Source of the DNA: JANYJZ01 sp964523395
GTDB lineage: Bacteria; Bacteroidota; Ignavibacteria; UBA10030; SZUA-254
Reading direction: 5' to 3'
Length of the DNA: 64,000 nt
NCBI GenBank assembly: GCA_964523395.1
Contig: CAZFXS010000004.1
Span: forward strand, 186,001 to 250,000
In this document: positions 33,382 to 43,154 of the stretch, piece after piece
How positions within the stretch are numbered: the stretch's first letter is position 1
Layout of the letters: each line of letters opens with the position of its first letter
The notes under the pieces: model-generated
Told to the model about the DNA's origin: nothing
Databases searched by the model: none
Seen by the model: only the letters and a program-made list of their open reading frames with translations
Position numbers and translations under genes: made by a program

Positions 33382-35156
33382 AAACTTCCCCGCTCAATTT
33401 TTTCTTTCAATGTACCGCTTGTGCTTCCCGCATCCAGCGCTTTACGCCAGTAGGTCATGGCTTTTTCTTTATCGCTCAGCTTAAAATAAATATCGCCAAG
33501 ATGCTCGAGAATAACAGCGCTTGTACTTCCAAGTTCGACCGCCTTGCGGATTTGCTCTTCTGCCTCGCGATAATTTCCGAGCTGATAGAAAATCCATCCG
33601 TATGTATCAAGATACGATTGGTTGGTCGGCTGTTGTTTGATGGCTTCTTTCGCCATCAACAGCGCACGCTGGAGCTGGAGCCCGCGTTCGGCAAGGCTGT
33701 AGCCGTAATTGTTGAGGGCAAGATGGTTTTTCGGATCGAGGCGCAGTGCTTTTTCATACATAGAATCGGAATCCGCTTTGCGGCTGAGTTCATCATACAC
33801 AAGCGCGAGCGCGGTTACGGCGTCGACACTTTTGCCGTTGAGCTCGACCGCGCGTTCGAGAGCCACTTCCGCCTCAGACGGTTGTTTTGAACGCTGGTAC
33901 GAGATACCGAGCAGAAAATGAACGCGGAATTCATCCGGCACTTTCGCCTTTGCCTCGTTCAGTATGTCAATGGCTTCCTTAAAACGCTCACTATCATAAT
34001 AGATGGAGGCAACTCCAACCCAACCGTCGGGATTCCAGGGGGCAAGCTCCTTCACTTTTGAAAAGTTTTTCAACGCGCTGGAATCATCATGAACGAGATT
34101 AGCCAGCGCCCCGAGAGACCAATATGGTTTCCAGTCAGCGCTGTTTGCGTCGCGGATACGCGTAAACAATGTCTTCGCATAGGGTATAACGGCGGAATCT
34201 TTTTCTACAAATGAAATAAAAATTTGCCCGAACCGGATTTGATCTTCGACTGGTATAGAGTCTTTCGACATCACCTTTTCAAATTGCTCGATGGCGCGTT
34301 TATAATCCTGTTTCACTAAGTACGCGTGCGCAAGAGATGCGCGGAGTTCGATGTCATCGGGACGGATAAGAATGATTTCATCGTATACTTTTAGCGCCGC
34401 GTCAACGCTATCCTGGCGGAGGTATGTATCCCCAAGCCCCTTTTTTAACTCGTAATTATCCGGGTCGAGAGCGATCATTTCCTTGAGTGTTTCCGCGGCT
34501 TTGTCATGCTGTCCTTTCGCGTCATAAATCTGGGCCATCTGGCCCAGCGTGGCTACATCCGGGCCGAAACGGTCGGTGACGGTTTGGTAAATTGTTAACG
34601 CGCTATCGACGTTGTGCACCTCAATGAGCCTACCCAGATTCAGCCATCCGCTTTTGTAGGAAGGGTCTTGTTTCACAATTTCTCTGAATTGGCCGACCGA
34701 TTTATCGATATCGAGTATATTCACATAGATTTGCGCGAGTGTTTCGCGATACTGACGGTTAGTCGGATCGATGGCAACGGCCTTTTCCCCGGCACTGACC
34801 GCAAGATCGTCTTTGTTCAAGAGGACATAGTCTTTAGCGATGGCATGGTAAATGGCAGGATCTTCCTTGAAACGAAGCGCGTCCTGATATTCGATAATAG
34901 CTTTGGCGTATTCACCCTTTTGGTCAAAGGTTGAGCCTTCGAGGAAACGTTGCAGGGCAGCATCCTGTTTTTGATCAGCAGTAAGCTCCGGTTTTTTGAA
35001 TGCGGGGGTTTCCCGCGACTGACCTGAAGGCCTGGTTTGACTCGTGGGCTGGGCTGATTGCTCGGAGCCTGAGCACCCGCTCATCACGGCAATAACAGCA
35101 ATAAAACCAATTGGCAAAATAAAACGTCTTACATATACGAAAAGCTGTTTCATCAT
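33378..35156 (-). CDS. Tetratricopeptide-repeat lipoprotein
   Basis: The start was placed at 35156 because an AGGAAAA site lies just upstream and a lipoprotein signal follows (IAVIAVMSGC). The longer frame from 35324 has no such features. The 592-residue protein is nearly all TPRs (SLAHAYLVKQDYKRAIEQFE, MAQIYDAKGQHDKAAETLKE, LGDIYFKLSDKEKAMTYWRK). It is first in an operon with DUF4292, EnvC-like and CHASE2-regulator genes. It may be an outer-membrane-attached scaffold in the periplasm. Confidence 0.82.
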   Translation of the reverse strand: MMKQLFVYVRRFILPIGFIAVIAVMSGCSGSEQSAQPTSQTRPSGQSRETPAFKKPELTADQKQDAALQRFLEGSTFDQKGEYAKAIIEYQDALRFKEDPAIYHAIAKDYVLLNKDDLAVSAGEKAVAIDPTNRQYRETLAQIYVNILDIDKSVGQFREIVKQDPSYKSGWLNLGRLIEVHNVDSALTIYQTVTDRFGPDVATLGQMAQIYDAKGQHDKAAETLKEMIALDPDNYELKKGLGDTYLRQDSVDAALKVYDEIILIRPDDIELRASLAHAYLVKQDYKRAIEQFEKVMSKDSIPVEDQIRFGQIFISFVEKDSAVIPYAKTLFTRIRDANSADWKPYWSLGALANLVHDDSSALKNFSKVKELAPWNPDGWVGVASIYYDSERFKEAIDILNEAKAKVPDEFRVHFLLGISYQRSKQPSEAEVALERAVELNGKSVDAVTALALVYDELSRKADSDSMYEKALRLDPKNHLALNNYGYSLAERGLQLQRALLMAKEAIKQQPTNQSYLDTYGWIFYQLGNYREAEEQIRKAVELGSTSAVILEHLGDIYFKLSDKEKAMTYWRKALDAGSTSGTLKEKIERGSL

Positions 35157-35292
35157 TATATTTTCCTGTTCATTCTTGAAAAAATATAGCAATTTCAAGT
35201 CCGAATAACAAGGTACTCCCATGAAAGCCAACCAATTCAGAGTATGATGTCTCATTTGCACTCTTTGCATGGTGTTGAGACAAATATGTTCT

Positions 35293-35321
35293 TTGACATT
35301 ACCGGCATTATTAAGTATCTT
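35293..35321 (+). promoter_or_regulatory. Sigma-70-type promoter of Ig-like lipoprotein 1
   Basis: TTGACA (35293-35298), a 17-nt spacer and TATCTT (35316-35321) are matched by an equal arrangement before the paralogous gene at 37466-37494. The leader that follows shares AGGAGAC-CCCGCAA and an identical GCTTGATACCACGTGTAACC. The conservation between two otherwise diverged upstream regions supports function. Confidence 0.7.
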
Positions 35322-35427
35322 CACACAAGCATACTACTATTAGGAGACGCCCGCAACCCCTCGCTTGATACCACGTGTAACCGCAACAAACGCAATCACC
35401 ATGTTCACTATTTGCCGGAGGAAGGCC

Positions 35428-36882
35428 ATGAAACCGCAAACAAAATCTTTTCAATCATTTCAATACAGCTTTACGTCTCTATTCTTTTTGGTTTGTTGTT
35501 TTATTGTTCTCTTCTCATCCGGATGTACAAAAGAAGGACCGGCCGGTCCTCCGGGAGATGATAATCTTTCTAATCCGGCAGTCAAGCCTACGGTTATTTT
35601 TACACTTCCGGGGAATGGCGGAACAGGTCCGTTTAATAATTTATACAATGGGAATACATACCCGAGATTACCTCACTTCGTTGTCAGGTTTAATAAATTA
35701 ATGAACAAACTTCTGCTTCAGAATACACTCATTACCGTACAGGGGTCCGATCGGCCTGTATATGTCTATTTTTTTTCTGACTACTATTACAAAGACGGTG
35801 TCCGGAAAACCTCATCAAACTATGATGATATTCTTGCGTTTTCTATCAGAGACTCTGTTAATTTTTTCCGGGAAGTTTATCAAATTGGAAAATCGTACAC
35901 GGTAACCCTGCATCCCGGGCTCGAAGATATCAATGGCAATCTGACAGAATCGTCATATCAATTCTCTTATACACCGGAACCCTACTTCAGGGTGAGAAGT
36001 ATTAATCCCAGGAATGGCACATCCAATGTCAGTCCGGGTCAATTGGTATATGTCAACTTCAATAGCATCATCGATGCAACTATTTTTCCCTACCTTCATT
36101 TGACACCGGCTGTTGAAGGGCGCTGGACGATAGATTCATATGATTCTACCTACGTAACTTTCCGACCAGCTAATGGCAAACTGGCATTTAACCAGAACTA
36201 CACCGTTACCGTTGATCCCACAGCCAAAGACCGGGACGGGAACCTGATTAACGCTGCATTCAGTTCCTCATTCCATGTGCAACCATTCCGAATCTCATCA
36301 ACTTCCCCTTCAGATGGGACAACAAACGTCTATCCGCGTACGACCGAAATTTCCATATATCTTAATGGCCCGCTGGATACATCCACTGTCAGGTCGGCAT
36401 TTAGTATCTCACCTTCCCCCGGCGGATCATTAGGAATAAATAGTTACGGGAATATATCTTACTACTGCCCAAACGGACTGAATCCGCAAACCACTTATAT
36501 TGTGTCGCTTTCAGCTGCCATAAAATCAACCGATGGTACACCATTGCAATCACCCTATCAGTTTTCGTTCACCACACAGCCATTCAGAGTTATTTATACA
36601 TATCCCGATAATGGCCAAACGCTTGTTCCTGTTCAGACCAGCATCGGAATGAATTTCAACGCCGGACTTGATACAGGAAGTGTTAGGGGGGCGTTTTCAA
36701 TCAGCCCACCGGTCAGTGGAATGTTCACATTTTATTATTACGGAAGTGATTCGTTTAATTACTATCCTAACTCTTTGTCAGCCAATACTACATACACCGT
36801 CACTGTATCTACAGCACTCAAAACAAGGGGTGGAAGCTATCTGCCTGAACCATATACGTTCAGCTTCAAGACAGCTCCGTGA
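35428..36882 (+). CDS. Lipoprotein with bacterial Ig-like (SbsA/Big_5-type) repeats, paralogue 1
   Basis: The ATG at 35428 follows GGAGGAAGG and opens 484 residues with a lipoprotein signal (IVLFSSGC). A short collagen-like GPAGPPG spacer follows at once. After it come four Ig-like repeats of the form P-x-N-G-T-x-N-V ... V-Y-x-x-F-N (INPRNGTSNVSPGQLVYVNF, TSPSDGTTNVYPRTTEISIY, TYPDNGQTLVPVQTSIGMNF), each closing with an F-S-F strand. Big_5 domains are structural units of surface proteins. A paralogue lies 0.7 kb downstream. Confidence 0.78.
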   Translation: MKPQTKSFQSFQYSFTSLFFLVCCFIVLFSSGCTKEGPAGPPGDDNLSNPAVKPTVIFTLPGNGGTGPFNNLYNGNTYPRLPHFVVRFNKLMNKLLLQNTLITVQGSDRPVYVYFFSDYYYKDGVRKTSSNYDDILAFSIRDSVNFFREVYQIGKSYTVTLHPGLEDINGNLTESSYQFSYTPEPYFRVRSINPRNGTSNVSPGQLVYVNFNSIIDATIFPYLHLTPAVEGRWTIDSYDSTYVTFRPANGKLAFNQNYTVTVDPTAKDRDGNLINAAFSSSFHVQPFRISSTSPSDGTTNVYPRTTEISIYLNGPLDTSTVRSAFSISPSPGGSLGINSYGNISYYCPNGLNPQTTYIVSLSAAIKSTDGTPLQSPYQFSFTTQPFRVIYTYPDNGQTLVPVQTSIGMNFNAGLDTGSVRGAFSISPPVSGMFTFYYYGSDSFNYYPNSLSANTTYTVTVSTALKTRGGSYLPEPYTFSFKTAP

Positions 36883-36932
36883 TGAGACAGAGCGATGTCT
36901 ATTCAAACATTGGCTTTACTTAACTTTAATTG

Positions 36933-37235
36933 ATGCGCAAACACCATTACCAACTCAAAAATAAAGTATGGCTTTACCCGGGCATGGCCGGGTGGCATTT
37001 CGTCAACGTTCCTAAAAAGCAATCCGATGAAATTAAGAAGCTGTACGGAACATTGACGCGCGGCTGGGGCTCGGTGCCCGTTACCGCAACCATAGGCAGC
37101 ACAAGCTGGAACACATCTATTTTCCCCGACAAAAAATCGGGATCGTATCTTCTTCCGCTGAAAGCCGAAGTGCGAAAAAAAGAACAGATTTCCTCGGGCA
37201 ACATCGTTACCTTTACACTGGAAATTATGTTATAA
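36933..37235 (+). CDS. DUF1905 family protein
   Basis: The 100-residue protein reads like DUF1905: VWLYPGMAGWHFVNVPKKQS, GWGSVPVTATIGSTSWNTSI, FPDKKSGSYLLPLKAEVRKK. The family is a small beta-barrel often found alone or with YdeI-like domains; its biochemical role is not established. The ATG at 36933 is preferred to the TTG just before it. It lies between two lipoprotein paralogues on the same strand but seems unrelated to them. Confidence 0.8.
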   Translation: MRKHHYQLKNKVWLYPGMAGWHFVNVPKKQSDEIKKLYGTLTRGWGSVPVTATIGSTSWNTSIFPDKKSGSYLLPLKAEVRKKEQISSGNIVTFTLEIML

Positions 37236-37465
37236 AACAACAAGTGATAGTGTATCACTTTGGATTCAAACGTGGCGGTCATGAATCCACGTCTGCATGC
37301 GCTGTGGGGTTTTTTGGCGAGCAGGATTTCATCACCGAACCCATGACTGCCTCAAAAATACCAAGACTTGGTCTTGCGTGAAGTACAAATCGGAGTAACG
37401 TGTCTTGTTCTCAACCCTAATCAAGCATAGTCCTGAAATCAAACCTTGCGAAGAGCGATATCTTT
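37236..37465. other. Non-coding gap upstream of Ig-like lipoprotein 2
   Basis: The 365-bp gap 37236-37600 has no convincing gene. It holds a short hairpin after the DUF1905 stop (AAGTGATA-gtg-TATCACTT, 37242-37260, no T-run), and the promoter and leader described at 37466-37494. Confidence 0.5.
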
Positions 37466-37494
37466 TTGACATTGTTTCTAAGATTGAGTATCTT
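37466..37494 (+). promoter_or_regulatory. Sigma-70-type promoter of Ig-like lipoprotein 2
   Basis: TTGACA (37466-37471), 17-nt spacer, TATCTT (37489-37494). The spacing and the downstream leader match the promoter at 35293-35321. The shared leader includes GCTTGATACCACGTGTAACC about 50 nt downstream. Confidence 0.7.
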
Positions 37495-37600
37495 CCTCCA
37501 AGTACATTAAAATAGGAGACACCCGCAAACCTCTTCGCTTGATACCACGTGTAACCGCAATTTGGTAATAACCCTACTTACTTCTACGTGGAGAAAAGCC

Positions 37601-39049
37601 ATGAACACACGCTCGGTATCTGTCAAATCGATTCAATACTTCACCTGCTTAATTCTACTTTCACTCCTTAGTATCATTATCTTGTTCTTGTCGGGCTGTA
37701 CAAAAGAAGGACCTGCGGGACCTCCGGGTAGTGACAATCTTACCAATCCCACCATTGATCCTGTTGTTCTCTTTACGCACCCCGGGAATAATAGTGTCGG
37801 ACCGTTCAATCTCTTCGATAAACATCATAACTATAATCTGCCGCACTTTGCAGTGCGTTTCAATAAATTAATGAACAAACAATCCTTCCAGACCAAACTG
37901 GTTAAAGTTCAAGGATTCGATAAACCGGTGGTTGTCGATCTGGAACGTGAGTATGTTTATCGTGAAGGTTTTCAGAAATCTTCGGCATCGTACGATGATG
38001 TTCTGGCGTTTGCTGTCTATGATTCAAATTCCTATTCAACAAAATCTGTATTTGAAGTCGGAAAATCTTACACGGTAACTTTGGAAGCAGGCATTGAAGA
38101 CATCAATGGAAATACTTTGGCAATGCCCTTTCAATTCTCGTTTATCCCCGAACCATACTTTCGGGTACTCCGAATAGACCCGGAGAATGGTTCTGCCAAC
38201 GTTCTTCCAGGCGAACGAATTTACATTTATTTCAACAGTCCGGTCGACGCAGGTGTTTTCCCATCTCTACAGATAGCACCTGCGATCCAGGGAGATTGGA
38301 GAATCACACCATATGATTCTTCAGTAGTTTACTATCAACGGTGGAACGATTTACCATTTGATTCCGCATTTACAGTAACCGTTGGCTCCACCGCCAAGGA
38401 TAAACACGGAAATCAAATCAATAAATTATATTCGTCGTCATTTTCTGTTCCTTCTTTTGGCGTTTATATAGTTTATCCTTTGAATGGATCAACTAACGTT
38501 AATCTGTTATCGAGCATCGGGGCATGGTTCAATGGAGTTATTGATACTTCGTCGGTACGACGGGCGTTGTCTATTACCCCTACTCTTCCAGGGACATTAC
38601 AAATGTATTATGACGATGAATTCTATTTTCTTAGCACCAATGGATTTGATCCCGAGACTCACTATACTGTGACAATTTCAACGGGGATGAAATCAATTGA
38701 TGGTATCCCGATAAAATCACCGTATCAATTTTCGTTTATGTCGGCTCCTTTTAGGGGTGAGTATACTTTTCCAAACGACGGTCAAACCAGCGTACCTCTA
38801 ACATATAATATCAATGTTTATTTCAACGGTAGAATCGATACGGCGACTATTCGACAAGCATTTTCGATCAATCCGCCGGTAAGCGGAATGTTTGAGTTCT
38901 ATGACCCGACATCATCGTTTATTTTTAACCCAGCTGCGGATTTCCTGAGAAATACAACCTATACGGTCACCATTTCTACCACACTAAAAACACGCGGGGG
39001 ATTTAATCTTAAAGAACCGTACGTATTTCGATTCCGCACGGTTCAATAG
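37601..39049 (+). CDS. Lipoprotein with bacterial Ig-like (SbsA/Big_5-type) repeats, paralogue 2
   Basis: The 482-residue protein starts at the ATG at 37601 after GGAGAAAAG. It has a lipoprotein signal (IILFLSGC), the same CTKEGPAGPPG spacer as paralogue 1, and Ig-like repeats (IDPENGSANVLPGERIYIYF, VYPLNGSTNVNLLSSIGAWF, TFPNDGQTSVPLTYNINVYF). The two genes have the same domain order and length and clearly arose by duplication, with the DUF1905 gene now between them. Surface or periplasmic structural role is inferred. Confidence 0.78.
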   Translation: MNTRSVSVKSIQYFTCLILLSLLSIIILFLSGCTKEGPAGPPGSDNLTNPTIDPVVLFTHPGNNSVGPFNLFDKHHNYNLPHFAVRFNKLMNKQSFQTKLVKVQGFDKPVVVDLEREYVYREGFQKSSASYDDVLAFAVYDSNSYSTKSVFEVGKSYTVTLEAGIEDINGNTLAMPFQFSFIPEPYFRVLRIDPENGSANVLPGERIYIYFNSPVDAGVFPSLQIAPAIQGDWRITPYDSSVVYYQRWNDLPFDSAFTVTVGSTAKDKHGNQINKLYSSSFSVPSFGVYIVYPLNGSTNVNLLSSIGAWFNGVIDTSSVRRALSITPTLPGTLQMYYDDEFYFLSTNGFDPETHYTVTISTGMKSIDGIPIKSPYQFSFMSAPFRGEYTFPNDGQTSVPLTYNINVYFNGRIDTATIRQAFSINPPVSGMFEFYDPTSSFIFNPAADFLRNTTYTVTISTTLKTRGGFNLKEPYVFRFRTVQ

Positions 39050-39172
39050 ATCCAAAGACAGGAATTATGACAGATGGTGCGGCACCGCTGCACCATCTTT
39101 AATTTTTCACCGTATGTTTCTTGTTTTTCTTTTTTGATTTCTCTACATTAACGGCGGTTTTTTAATAACAAT

Positions 39173-39838
39173 ATGAGAGATATGAGAAACACACTATTAC
39201 TTCTCGCCGTTGTTTGCGCCATTCTTGCAGCAGGATGCGGTTCATCCGAGCAGATGGTTTCCCTCAAGACACACCAATCCCTTGTCGACTCACTGAGTGG
39301 TGAAATCAACTCGCTGAACAATCAAACTACCGCGCTGAGAAATCAGATTTCAACTCTGGAGCGGGAAAAATCGATGCAGTCGGAACGGATTGCGGATCTG
39401 GAAACGATGGTTTCATCGCTCAAAGAAGAACTCACGACATTGGCGCCGCCCGCTACAAAGACAGGCAATCTCAGCGGACGCGAATCGTACCTGCGCGCAT
39501 TGCAATTGTTCAACGAGAAGAAGTACGCGGAAGCGGCGGGGATATTTCAATCCTTGCTCGACAAGGGAGCGCCTCCTACGCTCGATGACAACTGCCACTA
39601 CTGGCTCGGTGAGTGCGCGTACGGTCAGCGACAGTATGACGAGGCAATAACACACTTCCAGAAAACACTGACATACGCAATATCGGAAAAGAAAGACGAA
39701 TCACAGATTATGACTGCCCGCTCATACGTCGGGCTGGGAAACAAAGAAAAAGCAAAAGCAGAGTACCAGAAACTGCTAGACATGTATCCGGCAAGCCCGT
39801 ATATCCAGCGGGCGAGAGAGCAGATGGGAAGACAGTAG
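39173..39838 (+). CDS. CpoB/YbgF-like TPR lipoprotein
   Basis: The 221-residue protein has a lipoprotein signal (CAILAAGC, Cys22). A coiled coil of about 70 residues follows (SLNNQTTALRNQISTLEREK). TPR repeats complete it (YLRALQLFNEKKYAEAAGIF, YWLGECAYGQRQYDEAITHF, LGNKEKAKAEYQKLLDMYPA). The order coiled coil then TPR is that of YbgF/CpoB, which links the Tol-Pal system with peptidoglycan synthesis at division. The rest of tol-pal is not in the window. A second ATG at 39182 is possible. Confidence 0.78.
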   Translation: MRDMRNTLLLLAVVCAILAAGCGSSEQMVSLKTHQSLVDSLSGEINSLNNQTTALRNQISTLEREKSMQSERIADLETMVSSLKEELTTLAPPATKTGNLSGRESYLRALQLFNEKKYAEAAGIFQSLLDKGAPPTLDDNCHYWLGECAYGQRQYDEAITHFQKTLTYAISEKKDESQIMTARSYVGLGNKEKAKAEYQKLLDMYPASPYIQRAREQMGRQ

Positions 39839-39875
39839 ATTTCAGATGTACGATGTGTCGGTATGAAATGTAAAG

Positions 39876-39905
39876 AAAAATCCTGCTCGTGAGAGCAGGA
39901 TTTTT
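39876..39905. terminator. Bidirectional terminator
   Basis: AAAAATCCTGCTC and GAGCAGGATTTTT form a tight stem with A and T runs, between the convergent CpoB-like and choice-of-anchor-B genes. Confidence 0.9.
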
Positions 39906-39936
39906 AATTTTAGACAACGATCGGCAATGAGCAGAT

Positions 39937-42900
39937 TTACTTCGCCAGCACCATTTTCTTTACTTCCGTTGATTTGCCGGCGGTGAGTTTGTAGAAGTAA
40001 ATGCCGCTGGGAAAATTCCCGGCATTCCATTCCACCAACTTTGATCCCGCGCTTTGCACTTCATCAACAAGCGTTGCGATTTCCTGGCCGAGCGGCGTGT
40101 AGATCTTCAGCGTTACCATGCCATCGGCCGGCAATTGATAACTGATTACAGTTAACGGGTTAAACGGATTGGGATGGTTTTGATACAGCGTGAATTCTTT
40201 CGGTGCCGTTGTGTTGGAATTTACTTCCAACATCACCGAACCTGTAGTATTCGATGGCATGGTAACACTCTGCGTTGATAAATCGTATCGGGCAATTTCC
40301 TTTTCTCCCTTTCGCTCAATCAGACTGTATACCCCTTTTGCATTTGCCTCCTGCTCAAAGAGTACAGTCACCGGATATGTTAGGCCCTGCAGCAGAATCA
40401 CGGCATCGTTCCCATGAACCTCTCCGATATTTCGCTGTGTTGCGAACCGGATATCAAACATTCCTTTTGGCGGTGATGGCGGAAGCTCGTATTCTTCCGC
40501 GTTATTCAATGCCCCATCTGTAATGTAAAGTGTTTGTCTTCGTCCTTTTGCGTCAATAAACGTCAGCATGCCCGTGTGTTCCGGAGCCGGCGATGAATGA
40601 ACCGCCGCGGGTGTGTTCGCCGGAGAAGAAGAAAGCACAAGCTGTCCCGCTTCGGACACTTTCACCCAATATCCATGACCGGGCATAATCGAGTCGGCAG
40701 CATAATATCCTGAGTCCGCGTCATATCCCCAGATTGTTGAAAGTGTCATCGAGCCCGGAACCGCTCCAATCGAACTGACGGGAACCGGATAACTGACAGA
40801 GCCGACGATATTCCATCGTTCTGTTACTTCAATCGTATCCTCTGCAATAAGCGAACCGGACATAGCTATTGTCTGCGCATTATCATAGCGTACCCAATAG
40901 CCGGCACCATTCGACACGGCCGATTGCCCGACATATCCGTTCAGATACCTGTACACCGGCACTGCCGCTCCCGGAAAGTTGGTCGCCAACGAAGAATCCG
41001 TTGGAATCACTGGGATGGAAACAAGATTCCATGCCGCTGCCATATCGATTGTTTGAGGCGCAATGGTAAACACATTGTCGCTTTGATCTGTCGTTGAATT
41101 ATTTGCAACATCGGTAATACGCACTCTTGCGATTGTTGTACTGAGATTGGGAATCAGCCACTGGACAGAGCCAAGAACTGCCGGCGTATCGACCACGATG
41201 GGAATCCAGTTCGCGCCGTTGTCGACCGAATAATCGATGGACACATCTGTAATGATGAGCGATGACCAGGAGATGGTTTTCATTGTTCCGGATTTCCATA
41301 CTTCACCGCCGTTGGGGGAAATGAGCGTAACTTGCAGTGAATCGTAAATGGTAAAGACCGCATCGCTTACGTCCGCAAAGCCGGGGTCTGCAACATCACG
41401 GAGGCGGATTTTTCCCTGCGTGGTCGGTGTCGCCGGGATTGTCCAATTGTATGAAGCAGGCGCAGCCGGTGCTGAATTTTCAATAATTATCCATGAGCTT
41501 CCGTTGTTCGTCGTGTACGAAATCTCCACACTGTCAACGCAATTACTGACGTTCCATGTAATTTCCCTCACGGTTCCGATATTTAAGCTATCACCGCCAT
41601 TCGGTGTAGCAACAAACGGGGATTTGTCGGGCCGGACAAAATAAAACGTATCTGCCGATGAAATCTGATTGGCTTCATCTTTGGTAATAACATACCATTC
41701 AAAAACTCCGGGTGGTAATGATGACGGGTCGTAGGCAAATGTTGTATCCGATCCAAGCTTATACGTTGTGTCGGCTCCCGGACCGTTTATCGCAAGCCAA
41801 TATGTGTGGGGGTCTTTAACGGGATCGGCAACTTGCGTCCAGCGGAATGTAATCTGGCTGTTATCGCACAGTGTATCCAAATCAGGCGGGGTCAGCAACG
41901 ATGTCGGTGTGCGTGGTGCAAGACTGTCAAACACAAACACATATAACCCGTTCTGCATGTCGCCGGAAGTGATTTTGCCCGACCAGTAATACGGATACAT
42001 TCCCCATACTCCGTCATAATTACCTGGGGCATACAACGAATCTACCGATGAATCATACCATCCTGCCGTTGCAGGATTCAGAGGATCTTTTACATCCACA
42101 ACGACGGTTCCGGCAGTGTACCAAGCAGTGTACGCGTAATCACCGCGGACAAAAACGTTGTGCTCAATATCTCCCAATCCGTTAAATAGATACGTCGCGG
42201 ATGCCGATCCGGGTATCGTCGGAAGGTTTTGGAGATCCCAGAACTTTAAACTTTTTTCGGTGGTGCCGATTTCATCGGTGGAAATGACGTACTTCCCGTC
42301 TTTGGTTGTCCACACATTATGCGTTCCGCTACCGGTATAACTGATCTTGCCGATTTGCACCGGCGCGGATTTGTTTTTGATATCCGCGATGTAAATTCCG
42401 CCACTGCCATAAATGGAAGCGCCGAAGATCGTGTCGTTTCTGACATACGAATCGTGAAAATAATTCGGAGAGTATTCACCAACAAATTGCGGATTGTCCG
42501 GATCGGCAAGACTGAAGATAACCGCGCCGCGCTGAGCCTGCGTACCCCACAACGCACAGCCGTTGAGATAGAGATAGCCGTCAAATATTTGCAACGAGTG
42601 AGACCTGCCGGTGTTTTTCGTTCCCGCCGTATAGGTGAAGGATTTTATCAGTGTTGCTGTATCGGGGAGCTGTGAGAGATCGACAATTTGAGTTCCACCG
42701 CCGGCTTCTGTAACAACATACATGCGGTCTTTGTATGTGCGCATCTCGCGCCAGAGCGATGTCGGTCCGGGAATATGTACAACCTCGTAGATATTCAGCG
42801 TGTCGGTTATATCGATAATCGCCGTCCCTGTTGCTGTACCCAGCAACGCGTATTCCCTTCCGTCGGGTGCTACATATCCCCAGCTCCCGTTGTAAGAAAC

Positions 42901-43026
42901 GCCGCTGGTCGTGCCATGCTTTTGGTCAAGATGCCCGACCAGACGAAGTCCGTTTTGCGAATAAAGGTTGGTGAGAAGAATAAAGGAAAAAAAGAGAGCT
43001 TTCAGCAGCGGTATACAACGTTGCAT
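39937..43026 (-). CDS. Secreted choice-of-anchor B protein with T9SS sorting domain
   Basis: The 1029-residue protein has a signal peptide (ending LYSQ). A choice-of-anchor-B/LVIVD-type propeller follows (about residues 25-370; YALLGTATGTAIIDITDTLN, MYVVTEAGGGTQIVDLSQLP, GRSHSLQIFDGYLYLNG). Next come fibronectin-like and Ser-Thr-Kin-like strands with repeated PNGGDSLNIGTVREITW and PNGGEVWKSGTMKTISW. A C-terminal T9SS type A domain ends it (NHPNPFNPLT, KIYTPLGQEI, KKMVLAK). LVIVD propellers occur on secreted and surface proteins and lack a known enzyme activity. It stands alone on the minus strand. Confidence 0.82.
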   Translation of the reverse strand: MQRCIPLLKALFFSFILLTNLYSQNGLRLVGHLDQKHGTTSGVSYNGSWGYVAPDGREYALLGTATGTAIIDITDTLNIYEVVHIPGPTSLWREMRTYKDRMYVVTEAGGGTQIVDLSQLPDTATLIKSFTYTAGTKNTGRSHSLQIFDGYLYLNGCALWGTQAQRGAVIFSLADPDNPQFVGEYSPNYFHDSYVRNDTIFGASIYGSGGIYIADIKNKSAPVQIGKISYTGSGTHNVWTTKDGKYVISTDEIGTTEKSLKFWDLQNLPTIPGSASATYLFNGLGDIEHNVFVRGDYAYTAWYTAGTVVVDVKDPLNPATAGWYDSSVDSLYAPGNYDGVWGMYPYYWSGKITSGDMQNGLYVFVFDSLAPRTPTSLLTPPDLDTLCDNSQITFRWTQVADPVKDPHTYWLAINGPGADTTYKLGSDTTFAYDPSSLPPGVFEWYVITKDEANQISSADTFYFVRPDKSPFVATPNGGDSLNIGTVREITWNVSNCVDSVEISYTTNNGSSWIIIENSAPAAPASYNWTIPATPTTQGKIRLRDVADPGFADVSDAVFTIYDSLQVTLISPNGGEVWKSGTMKTISWSSLIITDVSIDYSVDNGANWIPIVVDTPAVLGSVQWLIPNLSTTIARVRITDVANNSTTDQSDNVFTIAPQTIDMAAAWNLVSIPVIPTDSSLATNFPGAAVPVYRYLNGYVGQSAVSNGAGYWVRYDNAQTIAMSGSLIAEDTIEVTERWNIVGSVSYPVPVSSIGAVPGSMTLSTIWGYDADSGYYAADSIMPGHGYWVKVSEAGQLVLSSSPANTPAAVHSSPAPEHTGMLTFIDAKGRRQTLYITDGALNNAEEYELPPSPPKGMFDIRFATQRNIGEVHGNDAVILLQGLTYPVTVLFEQEANAKGVYSLIERKGEKEIARYDLSTQSVTMPSNTTGSVMLEVNSNTTAPKEFTLYQNHPNPFNPLTVISYQLPADGMVTLKIYTPLGQEIATLVDEVQSAGSKLVEWNAGNFPSGIYFYKLTAGKSTEVKKMVLAK

Positions 43027-43154
43027 TATACGTCCCCGGTTATTTTATTGACGATGAGTGGCTGAAATTCTAAAGATGCTGAAACAGGATAATAAAAATG
43101 AAAATGAAATCAAACAGGTTTGTCTGAAATCTTTACGGTTCGAGATGTCAGATG

